From Spirochaetae bacterium HGW-Spirochaetae-4 (GTDB lineage Bacteria > Spirochaetota > Spirochaetia > Sphaerochaetales > Sphaerochaetaceae): 64,000 bases of DNA. A model generated the notes under the pieces. It worked only from the letters and a program-made list of their open reading frames with translations. It searched no databases and was not told the origin of the DNA. The stretch spans positions 1 through 64,000 of the forward strand of contig PGXU01000011.1 of the NCBI GenBank assembly GCA_002839335.1. Direction: 5' to 3'. The translations under genes and the position numbers were made by a program. Below are positions 8,045-17,406 of this stretch, in pieces (within the stretch, counting starts at the first letter, position 1; each line of letters opens with the position of its first letter).

Positions 8045-9133
8045 CTATATGTTAAAATAGTCCATTATCTGTCTATCCGTCAAATCATCCACATTCTCTC
8101 CCGACAAGTACCCCTGCGTCCAAATCAAGGTTTTAGCAACCGCCTGCTGTATATTCCATTTCGGACGCCATTCGAGAATATTTTTCGCTTTCGAACAATC
8201 GAGCTTGAGAAAGCTTGCCTCGTGTGGTCCTCCATCACCTTGGATTCTCCATGTTCCGGCTCCCCATTCTTTAAAAACCATTTGGACAAGGGTACCTGTC
8301 GAGACGCATCCGTCCTCATCTGGGCCAAAATTATACGGACCTTCGTAGGACTTCTCTTCAAACTGTTTCATTGCCAACAGGAGATAACCAGACAAGCACT
8401 CGAGTACATGTTGGTATGGCCGGATCGAATGCGGGTTCCTCAACAGTAATTCCCTGCCGGCTGCAATCGCCCTGACACAGTCGGGAATAATCCGATCCTG
8501 GGCAAAATCTCCTCCGCCAATCACGTTCCCGCTTCTAGCGGTCGAAATTGCCGTGCTGTCGGGATCTGAGAAGAAGGAGTTTCGATAACTGGAAGTGACC
8601 ATTTCGCTGCAGGATTTACTGTTCGAATATGGATCGAACCCGCAAAGGGTCTCGTTTTCCCTATATCCCCAAATCCATTCCCTGTTCTCATAGACCTTGT
8701 CGGTGGTAATATTCACGAAAGACCGTACTGAAGAAGACTTGCGGATTGCTTCCAGGATATGCACGGTACCCATCACATTAGTGGAATAAGTGTCCATGGG
8801 CTCATCGTAGGAAAGCCTGACTATCGGTTGAGCAGCCAGATGAAAAACTATCTCGGGCTTGAAATCGTACAACGTTTCATTCAAAGATCCGAACGACCTC
8901 ACATCACCATGTATCGAACGAATCCTACTTCCTGTGTCGGTGAGGGCATAAAGCGAGGGACAGGTAGGTGGATCCAACGAATACCCTATGATCTCCGCCC
9001 CAGCCAGCAACAGGATGCGTGTCAACCAGGTCCCCTTGAAGCCGGTGTGGCCGGTGATCAGAACTCTTCTTTTCTTGAAGAATTCCAAGGATTCGATTAC
9101 CACGTTTTCCAAGGTGCCTTCCCTTCTTGCCAT
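8045..9133 (-). CDS. rfbG: CDP-glucose 4,6-dehydratase
   Basis: NAD-dependent SDR that converts CDP-glucose to CDP-4-keto-6-deoxyglucose, the entry to CDP-3,6-dideoxyhexoses. Visible are RRVLITGHTGFKGTWL with the nucleotide-binding glycines, FHLAAQPIVRLSY, the NITTDKVY segment and the FDPYSNSKSC motif (Tyr-x-x-x-Lys), all typical of RfbG. I start it at the ATG at 9133, preceded by GGAGAGG, giving 362 aa, the usual length. The reading frame stays open to 9256 but that part lies inside rfbF. It overlaps the end of rfbF by 37 bases. Confidence 0.93.
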   Translation of the reverse strand: MARREGTLENVVIESLEFFKKRRVLITGHTGFKGTWLTRILLLAGAEIIGYSLDPPTCPSLYALTDTGSRIRSIHGDVRSFGSLNETLYDFKPEIVFHLAAQPIVRLSYDEPMDTYSTNVMGTVHILEAIRKSSSVRSFVNITTDKVYENREWIWGYRENETLCGFDPYSNSKSCSEMVTSSYRNSFFSDPDSTAISTARSGNVIGGGDFAQDRIIPDCVRAIAAGRELLLRNPHSIRPYQHVLECLSGYLLLAMKQFEEKSYEGPYNFGPDEDGCVSTGTLVQMVFKEWGAGTWRIQGDGGPHEASFLKLDCSKAKNILEWRPKWNIQQAVAKTLIWTQGYLSGENVDDLTDRQIMDYFNI

Positions 9134-9870
9134 AACCTCTCCAAAAGTTCCTTGTCCCTCAAGGTATCCATGCATTGCCAGAATCCAGCATGTTTGTATG
9201 CTTTCAACTGTCCTTCCGACGCTATAGTCTCCAGAGGGTACCGTTCGAATACACAATCATCCCCGCTGATATAATCCAAGATTCCTGGTTCCAATACCAT
9301 GAAACCACCGTTGATCCACCCCCCGTCCTCCTTCGATTTTTCCTTGAAACTATTGATATTCTCATTCCCTTCAATATCAATCATTCCGAAACGCCCCCCC
9401 GGTTGGATGGCTGTCAATGTGGCGAGCTTTCCATTTTGTTTGTGGCGAACCACCAGGTCCTTGATATCCACATCTGACAACCCGTCTCCGTATGTTAGCA
9501 TGAAGGGTTCATCTCCGATGTATTTTGCCACCCTTTTAATTCTCCCTCCTGTCATCGTGTTCAAACCGGTATCGATAAGCGTCACCTTCCAAGGTTCTGT
9601 GCTATTTGAGTGAACATCCATCGTATTCTCTCGGGTAAAATCAAATGTAACATCTGACATGTGGAGATAATAGTCAGCGAAGAACTCCTTTATCACATAT
9701 TGCTTATACCCACAGCAAACGATGAATTCATTGAATCCGTGTGATGAGTAGAATTTCATGATATGCCAGAGGATTGGGCGTCCCCCAATCTCAATCATCG
9801 GTTTGGGGATCAAGTGGCTCTGTTCTGAAATTCGGGTACCGAACCCTCCGGCCAAGATAATAACTTTCAT
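9097..9870 (-). CDS. rfbF: Glucose-1-phosphate cytidylyltransferase
   Basis: Makes CDP-glucose from CTP and glucose-1-phosphate, committing glucose to the 3,6-dideoxyhexose pathway. The N-terminal MKVIILAGGFGTRISE is the nucleotidyltransferase signature, followed by KPMIEIGGRPILWHIMK. At 257 aa from the ATG at 9870 (GGAGG, 5-base spacing) it matches the family; an in-frame ATG 12 bases upstream is less well placed. It overlaps the preceding glycosyltransferase stop by 4 bases (ATGA) and heads the CDP-sugar block. Confidence 0.94.
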   Translation of the reverse strand: MKVIILAGGFGTRISEQSHLIPKPMIEIGGRPILWHIMKFYSSHGFNEFIVCCGYKQYVIKEFFADYYLHMSDVTFDFTRENTMDVHSNSTEPWKVTLIDTGLNTMTGGRIKRVAKYIGDEPFMLTYGDGLSDVDIKDLVVRHKQNGKLATLTAIQPGGRFGMIDIEGNENINSFKEKSKEDGGWINGGFMVLEPGILDYISGDDCVFERYPLETIASEGQLKAYKHAGFWQCMDTLRDKELLERLWQEGKAPWKTW

Positions 9871-10919
9871 TTCAACCTCCATAAATCTCCATTCGGTTTA
9901 ATAATTGAAAGAACAATTCCGATATAGAAGTTTGGATATTTGAGATAAAATCGCGTCAACTCTGAGAATTTGAAAGAATTGAAAGTTTCTACTTGTGTTT
10001 TTTTTATAAAGAAACGAAATAATATAGGCAAAAATAAGCGACCAGCAAATCTACTAGTATAATTAATACTCTCATTGAACACTGAACTTGTCAAACCAAA
10101 TCTCTTGTAGCGCAGTAGCATATCAGTTAATATCGTGTAATAGATTAAAGGAAGAGATGAATTCCAATAGTTATTTCCATTATCAGTTGTCCAAGGTCTC
10201 TTCCCATCACCTACAACTATCAATGGATGCTTATATTCGATCGCATATCGATCCATAAATCCTGTTGCATAAATATAACAATGAGGATAAATAGAAGCTA
10301 AGGTATCGAATCCATCATAAGAAAGTATCTCAGATTTATCTACGCAATTCCAAATCTTGCGTCGGAAAATTCCAGTCATTATCGATCCAAGGAATACATT
10401 ACCAGCCTTGAGGTTGATTATATCTTTAAATTTTTTAAGACAAATGCTTTCTTGATCCCTTTCACTTGAATTATTCAAACTACTTATATAACCATCAATA
10501 TTTCTATTATCTATTTGATTAAGGTTCACATGAATTATTCCACAATTAATAAAATCTGTTTCGGGAAAATTATGAATAATTTGTACAATTTTGTGAACAC
10601 TATCTCTCATGATAAAATCATCAGATCCAATTATCCAACAAAAATCACCTCGTGACCATTCAACAACCTTTAAAAAATTGCGTGACATCCCAATATTTTC
10701 TTTATTCCTATTATATATTATCGGAATTGAAGGGAATTTCTCCCTACATTCATAAACAATTTGCCATAATTGAATATCTGAAGCATTATCAGACACAACA
10801 ATTTCAACATCCTTCTCCATTGAAAAAATTATGCTTTCACAAGCTTCTGTTAATGAAATTCTAAACAATTCTCCATTATTGTAAACAGGGATACAAATTG
10901 AGAGAAGTATTCTTGCCAT
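9867..10919 (-). CDS. Family 2 glycosyltransferase
   Basis: 350-aa GT-A fold enzyme, cytoplasmic face of the membrane. It opens with ILLSICIPVYNNGELF, followed by EIVVSDNASD and WIIGSDDFI, the metal and nucleotide-binding acidic motif. There are no transmembrane segments. It is AT-rich compared with rfbF and joins flippase and CDP-sugar block, so it may transfer the 3,6-dideoxyhexose to the repeat unit, a role often served by GT2 enzymes beside such genes. Donor and linkage are inference. Confidence 0.85.
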   Translation of the reverse strand: MARILLSICIPVYNNGELFRISLTEACESIIFSMEKDVEIVVSDNASDIQLWQIVYECREKFPSIPIIYNRNKENIGMSRNFLKVVEWSRGDFCWIIGSDDFIMRDSVHKIVQIIHNFPETDFINCGIIHVNLNQIDNRNIDGYISSLNNSSERDQESICLKKFKDIINLKAGNVFLGSIMTGIFRRKIWNCVDKSEILSYDGFDTLASIYPHCYIYATGFMDRYAIEYKHPLIVVGDGKRPWTTDNGNNYWNSSLPLIYYTILTDMLLRYKRFGLTSSVFNESINYTSRFAGRLFLPILFRFFIKKTQVETFNSFKFSELTRFYLKYPNFYIGIVLSIIKPNGDLWRLK

Positions 10920-12284
10920 CTATTTACTCCAGATTCCTTTTGCTGTCTCACTTATAATTTTTCTATAATGAATAGGATAAAAAACAGTACAAATTAGAGC
11001 GATTAATAAATTTGATATAAGAATACCAGATAGTCCAAAATTTTTGCCCAAATATAGAGCAAGAGGAATATTGATTAAAGAAGAAATGATAGCAATCCTC
11101 ATCTGAAGACCTATTCTGCTAATACCATTAAAGAAGTGGCTATATATACTATTGTAAGCGTTTAATAATACCCAGAGACAAACGTAGATGCTTATATGAA
11201 ACGGAATTTCTATTGCATTTCCAATCCAAAACCTAAACACATGTTTTGAAAAAATAATCATAATCAATCCTAATAAACATGTTATATACCAAAATTTCTG
11301 TAGGTTCAGGATAGTTTTTTTAATCCAAGATAAATCCTTTTTCACCCAAGCGTCAGTAAATGCACTCCAAATAGGAGTTAAAATAATTGAAAAACTCATC
11401 ATAATGAGTGAGAAATATTTGAATACAATATTATATTGAGTTACGGTCTCGGGACCAAAAAGGTTTGTGATTATAATGTTGTTCGTATTATAAATAACCA
11501 TGAATGCTATTTGAATTATAAAGAATTTTATTCCAAGATTTAATAATTTTGGTGAATTTTCAAAATTTACTTTTCTTATTGTAGGCCGAATTTTCTTATA
11601 TTTTGTTGTAAAGTATACAATACTAAAAATAACTATTACAATTGTAGAGGAAAATCCAGTTATCATACTAATAATAACTAATGTCTTGTTTGTTGAAAAG
11701 TTCATATAAACTAAAAGAAGAATAATTGTAAGAATTCTATTCAAACAGTCAATCACAGATACTATATATGCTTTTTGATGAGCCAATAATACATTGTTAA
11801 AAAGTCTCAATACGATTTGAGAAAGTAAAAATATAATTAGCAACTTTGAGCTTTTTACAATCTCTTGGTTACTAATAAGAGCTCTTGATACGTTCAAGAT
11901 TAAATTCCAGTCTACAATAGAGGCAATAAATAGCAAAATCAACAATACAGGAACACAAATTAATACTATTAATGCATAAGAAGTGCTTATATATGTTTGA
12001 GTGTTCTCATAGTCCTTGAGAGCTAAAAATCTAGCAACCTGATTCTGAAGTCCATTTCCTAACCCAAGGTTGAAAAAATTGAACCAATTAATAATTGAAC
12101 TAACTGTAATCCATACTCCATATCTTGCTGTTCCTAAATATTGCAATTCAATTGGTACGATAATTATTCCTAATAATATACTTACTATTCGCAACCAACT
12201 AGAATGAAGAATATTAATAAGTATATTTTTGCTTCGACTGTCAATTCGTCCATTATTAAAAAGCATTCCATTAAAAATTTTCAT
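10920..12284 (-). CDS. wzx: Polysaccharide repeat-unit flippase (Wzx-like)
   Basis: Integral membrane protein of about 454 aa with some 12 hydrophobic segments, of the MATE/MOP polysaccharide export type. The N-terminus has ILINILHSSWLRI followed by GIIIVPIELQYLG and YGVWITVSSI, a recognisable Wzx opening. It would move undecaprenyl-linked repeat units to the periplasmic face. I choose the ATG at 12284, which overlaps the capG stop as ATGA; a GTG at 12302 is an alternative. The coding sequence is very AT-rich, as is usual for wzx. Confidence 0.85.
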   Translation of the reverse strand: MKIFNGMLFNNGRIDSRSKNILINILHSSWLRIVSILLGIIIVPIELQYLGTARYGVWITVSSIINWFNFFNLGLGNGLQNQVARFLALKDYENTQTYISTSYALIVLICVPVLLILLFIASIVDWNLILNVSRALISNQEIVKSSKLLIIFLLSQIVLRLFNNVLLAHQKAYIVSVIDCLNRILTIILLLVYMNFSTNKTLVIISMITGFSSTIVIVIFSIVYFTTKYKKIRPTIRKVNFENSPKLLNLGIKFFIIQIAFMVIYNTNNIIITNLFGPETVTQYNIVFKYFSLIMMSFSIILTPIWSAFTDAWVKKDLSWIKKTILNLQKFWYITCLLGLIMIIFSKHVFRFWIGNAIEIPFHISIYVCLWVLLNAYNSIYSHFFNGISRIGLQMRIAIISSLINIPLALYLGKNFGLSGILISNLLIALICTVFYPIHYRKIISETAKGIWSK

Positions 12285-13429
12285 GACAGTGGTTTCCCCC
12301 ACACCGTCTCATCCACTATCTTCGCATAACTCTGTATCAGCTTCACAACCTTCACCGATACATTACCATCATGATAATCGTCAGGCATTTCGGTCAATTC
12401 TTGGTTGCTATGCATGGAGACTGCCATCTCAAGGGCTTGGGTAATGTCCTTGGTGGTTATGCCCCCGATTACCACGGTTCCTTTGTCCAAGACTTCTGGC
12501 CGTTCGGTGCTGGTTCTGATCAATACCCCTGGAAAATTCAGCATTGTAGATTCTTCACTTAAAGTTCCACTATCAGAGAGGACACAAAAAGCATTCATTT
12601 GTAGATTGTTATAATCCAGGAAGCCGAAAGGTTTTAGGCTTTGTACCAGAGGATGAAACTTGAATTTCCTTTGTTCGATGAATTTCTTGCTTCTTGGATG
12701 TGTGCTGTAGATAACCGGCATTTGATACTTTTCTGCCATATCATTGATCGCTGTCATCAGTGACAGGAAGTGCTGCTCATTGTCGATGTTCTCTTCCCGA
12801 TGCGCCGAGACAAGTATGTAGTTGTTTTTCTTCAACTGCATACGATCCAAGACATCACTACTCAGAATACCCTGCATATGGTTATCAAGCACTTCTCGCA
12901 TGGGAGAACCTGTGACAAATAGTGTCTTGCCGTCCAATCCCTCTGAGAGCAGGTACCTTCTTGAATGCTCTGTATACGGAAGGTTGATGTCGCTGATGTG
13001 ATCCACTATCTTTCGGTTGATCATTTCGCTGACATTCCAATCCCAACATCGATTACCCGCTTCCATGTGAAAAATGGGAATCTTCAAACGCTTTGCACTG
13101 ATAGCAGCGAGGGAACTGTTCGTATCTCCCAATATAAGGAGTGCCTCAGGTTTTTCCTTCTCCAGGACGTCGTAGCTCTTGGCAATAATATTCCCCATTG
13201 TCTCGCCAAGGTTCTTTCCGACACTTTCAAGATAATAATCAGGGGCTCGCAGACCCAAATCTTCGAAAAAAACCTGATTGAGGGTATAATCCCAGTTCTG
13301 TCCAGTATGCACAAGAATATGGTTGAAGTATTGATCACACTTTTTTATAACTGCGCTAAGACGAATAATCTCAGGTCTTGTGCCTAGAATCGTCATTATT
13401 TTCATTTTTTCTGCCATATTACTACTCAC
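12281..13429 (-). CDS. capG: UDP-N-acetyl-L-fucosamine synthase (CapG/FnlC, WecB family)
   Basis: Non-hydrolysing UDP-HexNAc 2-epimerase family protein, 382 aa. KIMTILGTRPEIIRLSAV, HTGQNWDY, HMEAGNRCWDWNVSEMINR and the SDSGTLSEEST motif are visible. Its position after capE and capF makes it the third enzyme of UDP-L-FucNAc synthesis, inverting C2 of UDP-N-acetyl-L-pneumosamine. It starts at a GTG overlapping the capF stop (GTGA); an ATG at 13417 is the alternative. Translation is coupled both to capF upstream and wzx downstream. Confidence 0.85.
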   Translation of the reverse strand: MSSNMAEKMKIMTILGTRPEIIRLSAVIKKCDQYFNHILVHTGQNWDYTLNQVFFEDLGLRAPDYYLESVGKNLGETMGNIIAKSYDVLEKEKPEALLILGDTNSSLAAISAKRLKIPIFHMEAGNRCWDWNVSEMINRKIVDHISDINLPYTEHSRRYLLSEGLDGKTLFVTGSPMREVLDNHMQGILSSDVLDRMQLKKNNYILVSAHREENIDNEQHFLSLMTAINDMAEKYQMPVIYSTHPRSKKFIEQRKFKFHPLVQSLKPFGFLDYNNLQMNAFCVLSDSGTLSEESTMLNFPGVLIRTSTERPEVLDKGTVVIGGITTKDITQALEMAVSMHSNQELTEMPDDYHDGNVSVKVVKLIQSYAKIVDETVWGKPLS

Positions 13430-14535
13430 ACCTTCTCAAATATCGTATCAGGATTTTCAGCATTGAAAGCTTCATTCGCCCACATAAACGTTATCAAATC
13501 GGTTTCACCCTCATTGATAATGTTATGTGTGTATCCTGGAGGAATATCCACCACCTCGAGTTTTTCTCCTGAAACATGATAATCCAGAACTTTATCAGTC
13601 CCTATCTTTCTGAATTGGATCAAACCTTTCCCGCTTACAACCAGAAACTTTTCATTCTTGGTGTGGTGCCAGTGGTTGCCTTTGGTTATTCCGGGTTTTG
13701 AAATATTTACCGAGAACTGGCCTCGATCAGCGGTCCTGATAATTTCAGTAAATGAGCCACGATTATCGACATTCATCTTCAATGGATACCTGAACCCGTC
13801 TTCTGGCAAGTAACTGAGATACGTACTGTACAATACTTTCTTAAAACTGTTGGACATATCTGGAATCGAGAGATCACTCCTGGATGCTTTGAACCCTTTT
13901 AGCAGCTCGACTATGGTTCCCAACTTGGCAACATGTACCGTCGGAACCTGGCAGAACCCATTCTTTAGAACAATTTGCCCATCTAACGCATTGATGAAAC
14001 TATCAACCACATCATCGATATAAACCAAGTTCATAAGAACATCTGGATCGTTGACCGTAATTGGAAGATCATGGGCAATATTATGGCAGAAAGTAGCAAC
14101 TGCACTATTGTAGTTGGGGTGACACCATTTGCCAAAGACGTTGGGAAGTCTGAAAACATACACCTTCGATCCATTTTCCTTGGCATATGAGAACAGCAGG
14201 TCTTCACCAGCCTTCTTGCTTTTCCCATACGGATTGTCCAATGCGGCTTGGATCGATGAGGTAATCAAAACAGGCGCTTTATTCCTGTTCATTTTCAGCA
14301 AATCAAGAAGTTGGCTCGTGAAACCGAAGTTTCCTTCCATGAACTCCTTCTGGTCTTTTGGTCTGTTGACTCCAGCAAGATGAAACACAAAATCACAATC
14401 GCCTGTATAGCCAGCAAGCAAAGTAGGATCAGAATCGATATCATACAGGTACAAGTCTTCAAACCCTCTATTGCGGAGTTCATACATGAGGTTTTTCCCC
14501 ACAAAGCCGTTTGCCCCGGTAACCAATATCTTCAT
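13426..14535 (-). CDS. capF: Bifunctional epimerase/reductase CapF (FnlB)
   Basis: 369 aa in two domains: an N-terminal SDR reductase (residues 1 to about 240, KILVTGANGFVGKNL, PYGKSKKAGE) and a C-terminal cupin (about 250-369, GNHWHHTKNEKFLVVSGKG). This architecture is specific to CapF-like proteins, in which the cupin epimerises C3 and the SDR domain reduces the 4-keto group of the CapE product. It is the second enzyme of the UDP-L-FucNAc pathway and is flanked by capE and capG. Confidence 0.92.
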   Translation of the reverse strand: MKILVTGANGFVGKNLMYELRNRGFEDLYLYDIDSDPTLLAGYTGDCDFVFHLAGVNRPKDQKEFMEGNFGFTSQLLDLLKMNRNKAPVLITSSIQAALDNPYGKSKKAGEDLLFSYAKENGSKVYVFRLPNVFGKWCHPNYNSAVATFCHNIAHDLPITVNDPDVLMNLVYIDDVVDSFINALDGQIVLKNGFCQVPTVHVAKLGTIVELLKGFKASRSDLSIPDMSNSFKKVLYSTYLSYLPEDGFRYPLKMNVDNRGSFTEIIRTADRGQFSVNISKPGITKGNHWHHTKNEKFLVVSGKGLIQFRKIGTDKVLDYHVSGEKLEVVDIPPGYTHNIINEGETDLITFMWANEAFNAENPDTIFEKV

Positions 14536-14536
14536 G

Positions 14537-15562
14537 TCAACGACTTTCCCATGCTTTCAATTCATCTTGGATATATTTCAGGCTCAGGAGCTTTTCCTTT
14601 ATTTGCTCGACGGCCAAAAGTTGTGTATTGCTGGAATTGAATTCAGTCAATGTGTTCCGCTTCCCGTTGCCATCGACAAAATACTTGTCATAATTCAAAT
14701 CCCGGTTATCGGCAGGCACGCGATAAAAGTTCCCCAAGTCCTGGGCATACGCACACTCTTCATTTGTCAACAACGTTTCATATAACTTTTCACCATGACG
14801 GATGCCTATGGTCTTGATCTCATTTTCAGCTTTGAAGAGTTCTTTCACGGCTTGGGCAAGATCGCCGATAGTACTGGCTGGCGCCTTCTGAACCAAGATA
14901 TCCCCTGTTCGAGCGTGTCCATAGGCATATAACACCAAATCAACCGCTTCCTCCAAGGTCATGATGAAACGGGTCATCGCTGGCTCTGTTACTGTCAAGG
15001 GTTTACCAGATTTGATTTGTTCAATGAATAGTGGAACAACCGAGCCACGTGAACAGAGCACATTTCCGTAACGAGTCCCACAGATGAGCGTCCTATCTTC
15101 AGCAACCGTTCTCGATTTTGCTACGAACACCTTCTCCATCATTGCTTTGGAAGTTCCCATGGCATTGATTGGGTACGCTGCCTTGTCGGTGGAAAGACAG
15201 ATAACCTTCTTCACCCCTGCATTGATGCAGGCTGTCAGCACGTTATCCGTACCAACGATATTGGTCTTCACCGCCTCCATGGGAAAGAACTCACAGGAAG
15301 GCACCTGTTTCAATGCAGCCGCACTGAACACAAAGTCGACCCCATTGAGAGCATCCCTAATACTTCTATAGTCCCGAACATCCCCTATGTAATATTTGAT
15401 CTTTTCATTGTGGTAGAAATGACGCATATCATCTTGCTTCTTTTCATCTCGTGAGAAAATCCGTATCTCTGCAATTTCAGTATCCAAGAAACGTTCCAAC
15501 ACGGCATTGCCAAAGGAACCAGTGCCACCGGTGATGAGCATGATTCTATCTTTGAATTTCAT
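14537..15562 (-). CDS. capE: UDP-GlcNAc 4,6-dehydratase/5-epimerase CapE (FnlA)
   Basis: 341-aa SDR that starts UDP-L-FucNAc synthesis from UDP-GlcNAc. Motifs: ITGGTGSFGNAV, SAAALKQVPSCE, and CLSTDKAAYPINAMGTSK, in which the classical Tyr-x-x-x-Lys is replaced by Met-x-x-x-Lys, as in CapE/FlaA1-type dehydratases. It stops 1 base before capF. A 274-bp AT-rich gap upstream probably contains a promoter, making capE-capF-capG-wzx and the CDP-sugar genes one transcription unit. Confidence 0.92.
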   Translation of the reverse strand: MKFKDRIMLITGGTGSFGNAVLERFLDTEIAEIRIFSRDEKKQDDMRHFYHNEKIKYYIGDVRDYRSIRDALNGVDFVFSAAALKQVPSCEFFPMEAVKTNIVGTDNVLTACINAGVKKVICLSTDKAAYPINAMGTSKAMMEKVFVAKSRTVAEDRTLICGTRYGNVLCSRGSVVPLFIEQIKSGKPLTVTEPAMTRFIMTLEEAVDLVLYAYGHARTGDILVQKAPASTIGDLAQAVKELFKAENEIKTIGIRHGEKLYETLLTNEECAYAQDLGNFYRVPADNRDLNYDKYFVDGNGKRNTLTEFNSSNTQLLAVEQIKEKLLSLKYIQDELKAWESR

Positions 15563-15836
15563 TCATCTAATCCAACCTTAAATTTATAAATATTAATCTC
15601 TATTTTATTTTTTCAAATAGATTTAGATTATTTTTGTACAATAATGTTATATTTATTAATATATAAAATTTTCTATAAAAATTTAATTTAATTTTCAATA
15701 TGTCGCAAGGTTAAAAAACCTCATTTATTTCAAAAGAATGGCGAAGTCAAATTCAATTAGGTTGAATATACCGCTTAATAATTAATATTGACAAAAAATA
15801 TTGCGAGTTTATGTCAGTTCCCCTTTGTAATTTTCA
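15563..15836. other. AT-rich intergenic gap upstream of capE
   Basis: No open frame of note. Almost all A and T, with many TATAAT-like words on the minus strand, so a promoter for capE is likely here but cannot be singled out. Confidence 0.4.
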
Positions 15837-17102
15837 TTATGCCTTATTAATTATTGAAAGAAAATTCTCTTTTACGTTTCTTTCATCAAAATCCGGAAGA
15901 AACTCAACGACCTCATCGTAGCTCATCTCCTTATTCTTCATAGTCTTAAAAAAATTCTCAATCTTCTCTACCTTCTCAAGAATAGACCCTTCAAACTCAT
16001 TGATTATCAAGGCAAAAGGATAATTTTCCAAATATTTTTTTGCGGGGTCATCTTTAATCTTTGAAAAGTGAATAAGGGGCTTCCCTAATCCCATATATTC
16101 AAATATTTTTGCAGGAACTTGTAGTTCAACAGTATTCCCCACGCTAAAAAGGACATCAGCTTTAATCATAGTAGAAATAGTATCAATATGCGTTGAATGT
16201 TCCTGTATAACAAATTTTGTATGGTTTCTATCAATGAAACTCAAGAATTCATTATCTTGATAATTTGTGAATAAGAGACAATAAAAATTTAAAGAAAGTT
16301 TCTCAAATATTTTTAGTGCTGGCATTGGATCTCTAATCTCTTTATAAAATTTACCTGCGTAAGCAATAAAAAATTCACCAACTACATTATGGTTGATTTT
16401 CTCATTAAGTTGATATAATTTTCGATAATCTTGCACACTGTACTGAAGGAAATGCATTTTTTTACGATATTTTGAAAATATATTCCCTTTATATAATCGT
16501 ATTAGTTCTGGAGTACCAATTATTAAATTTGAATATTTCATAACACGTGATTCTTGATTCTCATATTTTTTTCGTTTGCTGTCCTCTAAATAAAAATTAA
16601 ATGCATAAGGATCTAATTCGTAGATAATCCACTTAAGATCGACCATTCTTTTTTTTATTTCCAGACCGATTAACTGAGAAACAAATGGGTGTGAAATTGT
16701 TATCATTAAATGAAAAGCTGAAATCTTATTCATTCCCATAAATTTATATAGATTATCTTTAATGAAGCCACTGGGAAGGCGTTCAATAATTGCGGGTATT
16801 TGGTATCTTAAGTAAAATGGGCTTTTTAATATATTTTGGAAAACTCTATTTTTTATATACTTAGGATGAGATTGTATGAAATTTTCAATTTTATTTATAT
16901 AGTATGCATATCTGTCAGGAATTCCATTGATTTCTACCCCATTAACAATCATTCTGTATGGGATTTTAGTATTTTGGGGTGTATTTGTTAAAATTGATAC
17001 TATATGTCCTTCTTCTTGTAATGATAACAATAATGGCGTAATACAATTTGCTGTTGATGATGGATAAGGATAATAATTCCCAATAATAACTAAGATATTC
17101 AT
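15837..17102 (-). CDS. Glycosyltransferase, GT-B fold
   Basis: 421 aa with a Rossmann N-terminus (MNILVIIGNYYPYPSSTANCI, HIVSILTNTP) and a C-terminal donor-binding region with PAKIFEYMGLGKPLIHFSK, the E-x7-E-like motif of GT4-type enzymes. No membrane segments. Very AT-rich. It likely adds one sugar of the repeat unit; the donor is not predictable. Gaps on both sides suggest that it was added as a separate unit. Confidence 0.8.
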   Translation of the reverse strand: MNILVIIGNYYPYPSSTANCITPLLLSLQEEGHIVSILTNTPQNTKIPYRMIVNGVEINGIPDRYAYYINKIENFIQSHPKYIKNRVFQNILKSPFYLRYQIPAIIERLPSGFIKDNLYKFMGMNKISAFHLMITISHPFVSQLIGLEIKKRMVDLKWIIYELDPYAFNFYLEDSKRKKYENQESRVMKYSNLIIGTPELIRLYKGNIFSKYRKKMHFLQYSVQDYRKLYQLNEKINHNVVGEFFIAYAGKFYKEIRDPMPALKIFEKLSLNFYCLLFTNYQDNEFLSFIDRNHTKFVIQEHSTHIDTISTMIKADVLFSVGNTVELQVPAKIFEYMGLGKPLIHFSKIKDDPAKKYLENYPFALIINEFEGSILEKVEKIENFFKTMKNKEMSYDEVVEFLPDFDERNVKENFLSIINKA

Positions 17103-17406
17103 CTAAATTTAATTCCTTCTTTTTAATATTTTCTTATCCTAGCTTGTTAAGCTGAGCCCAACGAGTTGCACTAATTTGCAAAATATACAAATATTCTTTA
17201 TTTCTAAGATTGATTTCAAAAGGCATCAGAGTCTTATACAAATTTTTATGAGATCGCCTATTGTCCCATAAAGTTTCTCATACTTCCACCAGTTTCCGCA
17301 CCCCGACGGGTACAGAATACATCGACTCACCTATGACTGGAAACATAACATATCTTATTAAAAATATTAGGTTCAATCCTATTTGAAGATTCATAACTGT
17401 TGGAAT
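17103..17406. other. Intergenic gap with IS-like 20-mer and a possible coding remnant
   Basis: Contains the word GCTGAGCCCAACGAGTTGCA at 17151-17170, repeated with one mismatch at 20812-20831 in the same orientation. Around 17270-17330 the base composition turns briefly GC-rich, and the minus strand encodes a short stop-free run (YPSGCGNWWKYEKLYGTIGD) with no start or ribosome binding site, which looks like a gene remnant. No intact gene is present. Confidence 0.4.
17151..17170. repeat. 20-bp direct repeat, left copy
   Basis: GCTGAGCCCAACGAGTTGCA; 19 of 20 bases match 20812-20831. The two copies bracket three genes (GT2, rfbB, GT4). The GC-rich word stands out in its AT-rich surroundings and may be the end of an unknown insertion sequence. 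Confidence 0.6.

Noticed and set aside
17270-17340. Short GC-rich stretch encoding WWKYEKLYGTIGDL on the minus strand
   Set aside because: Too short and without a start; noted only as a possible remnant within the gap description.
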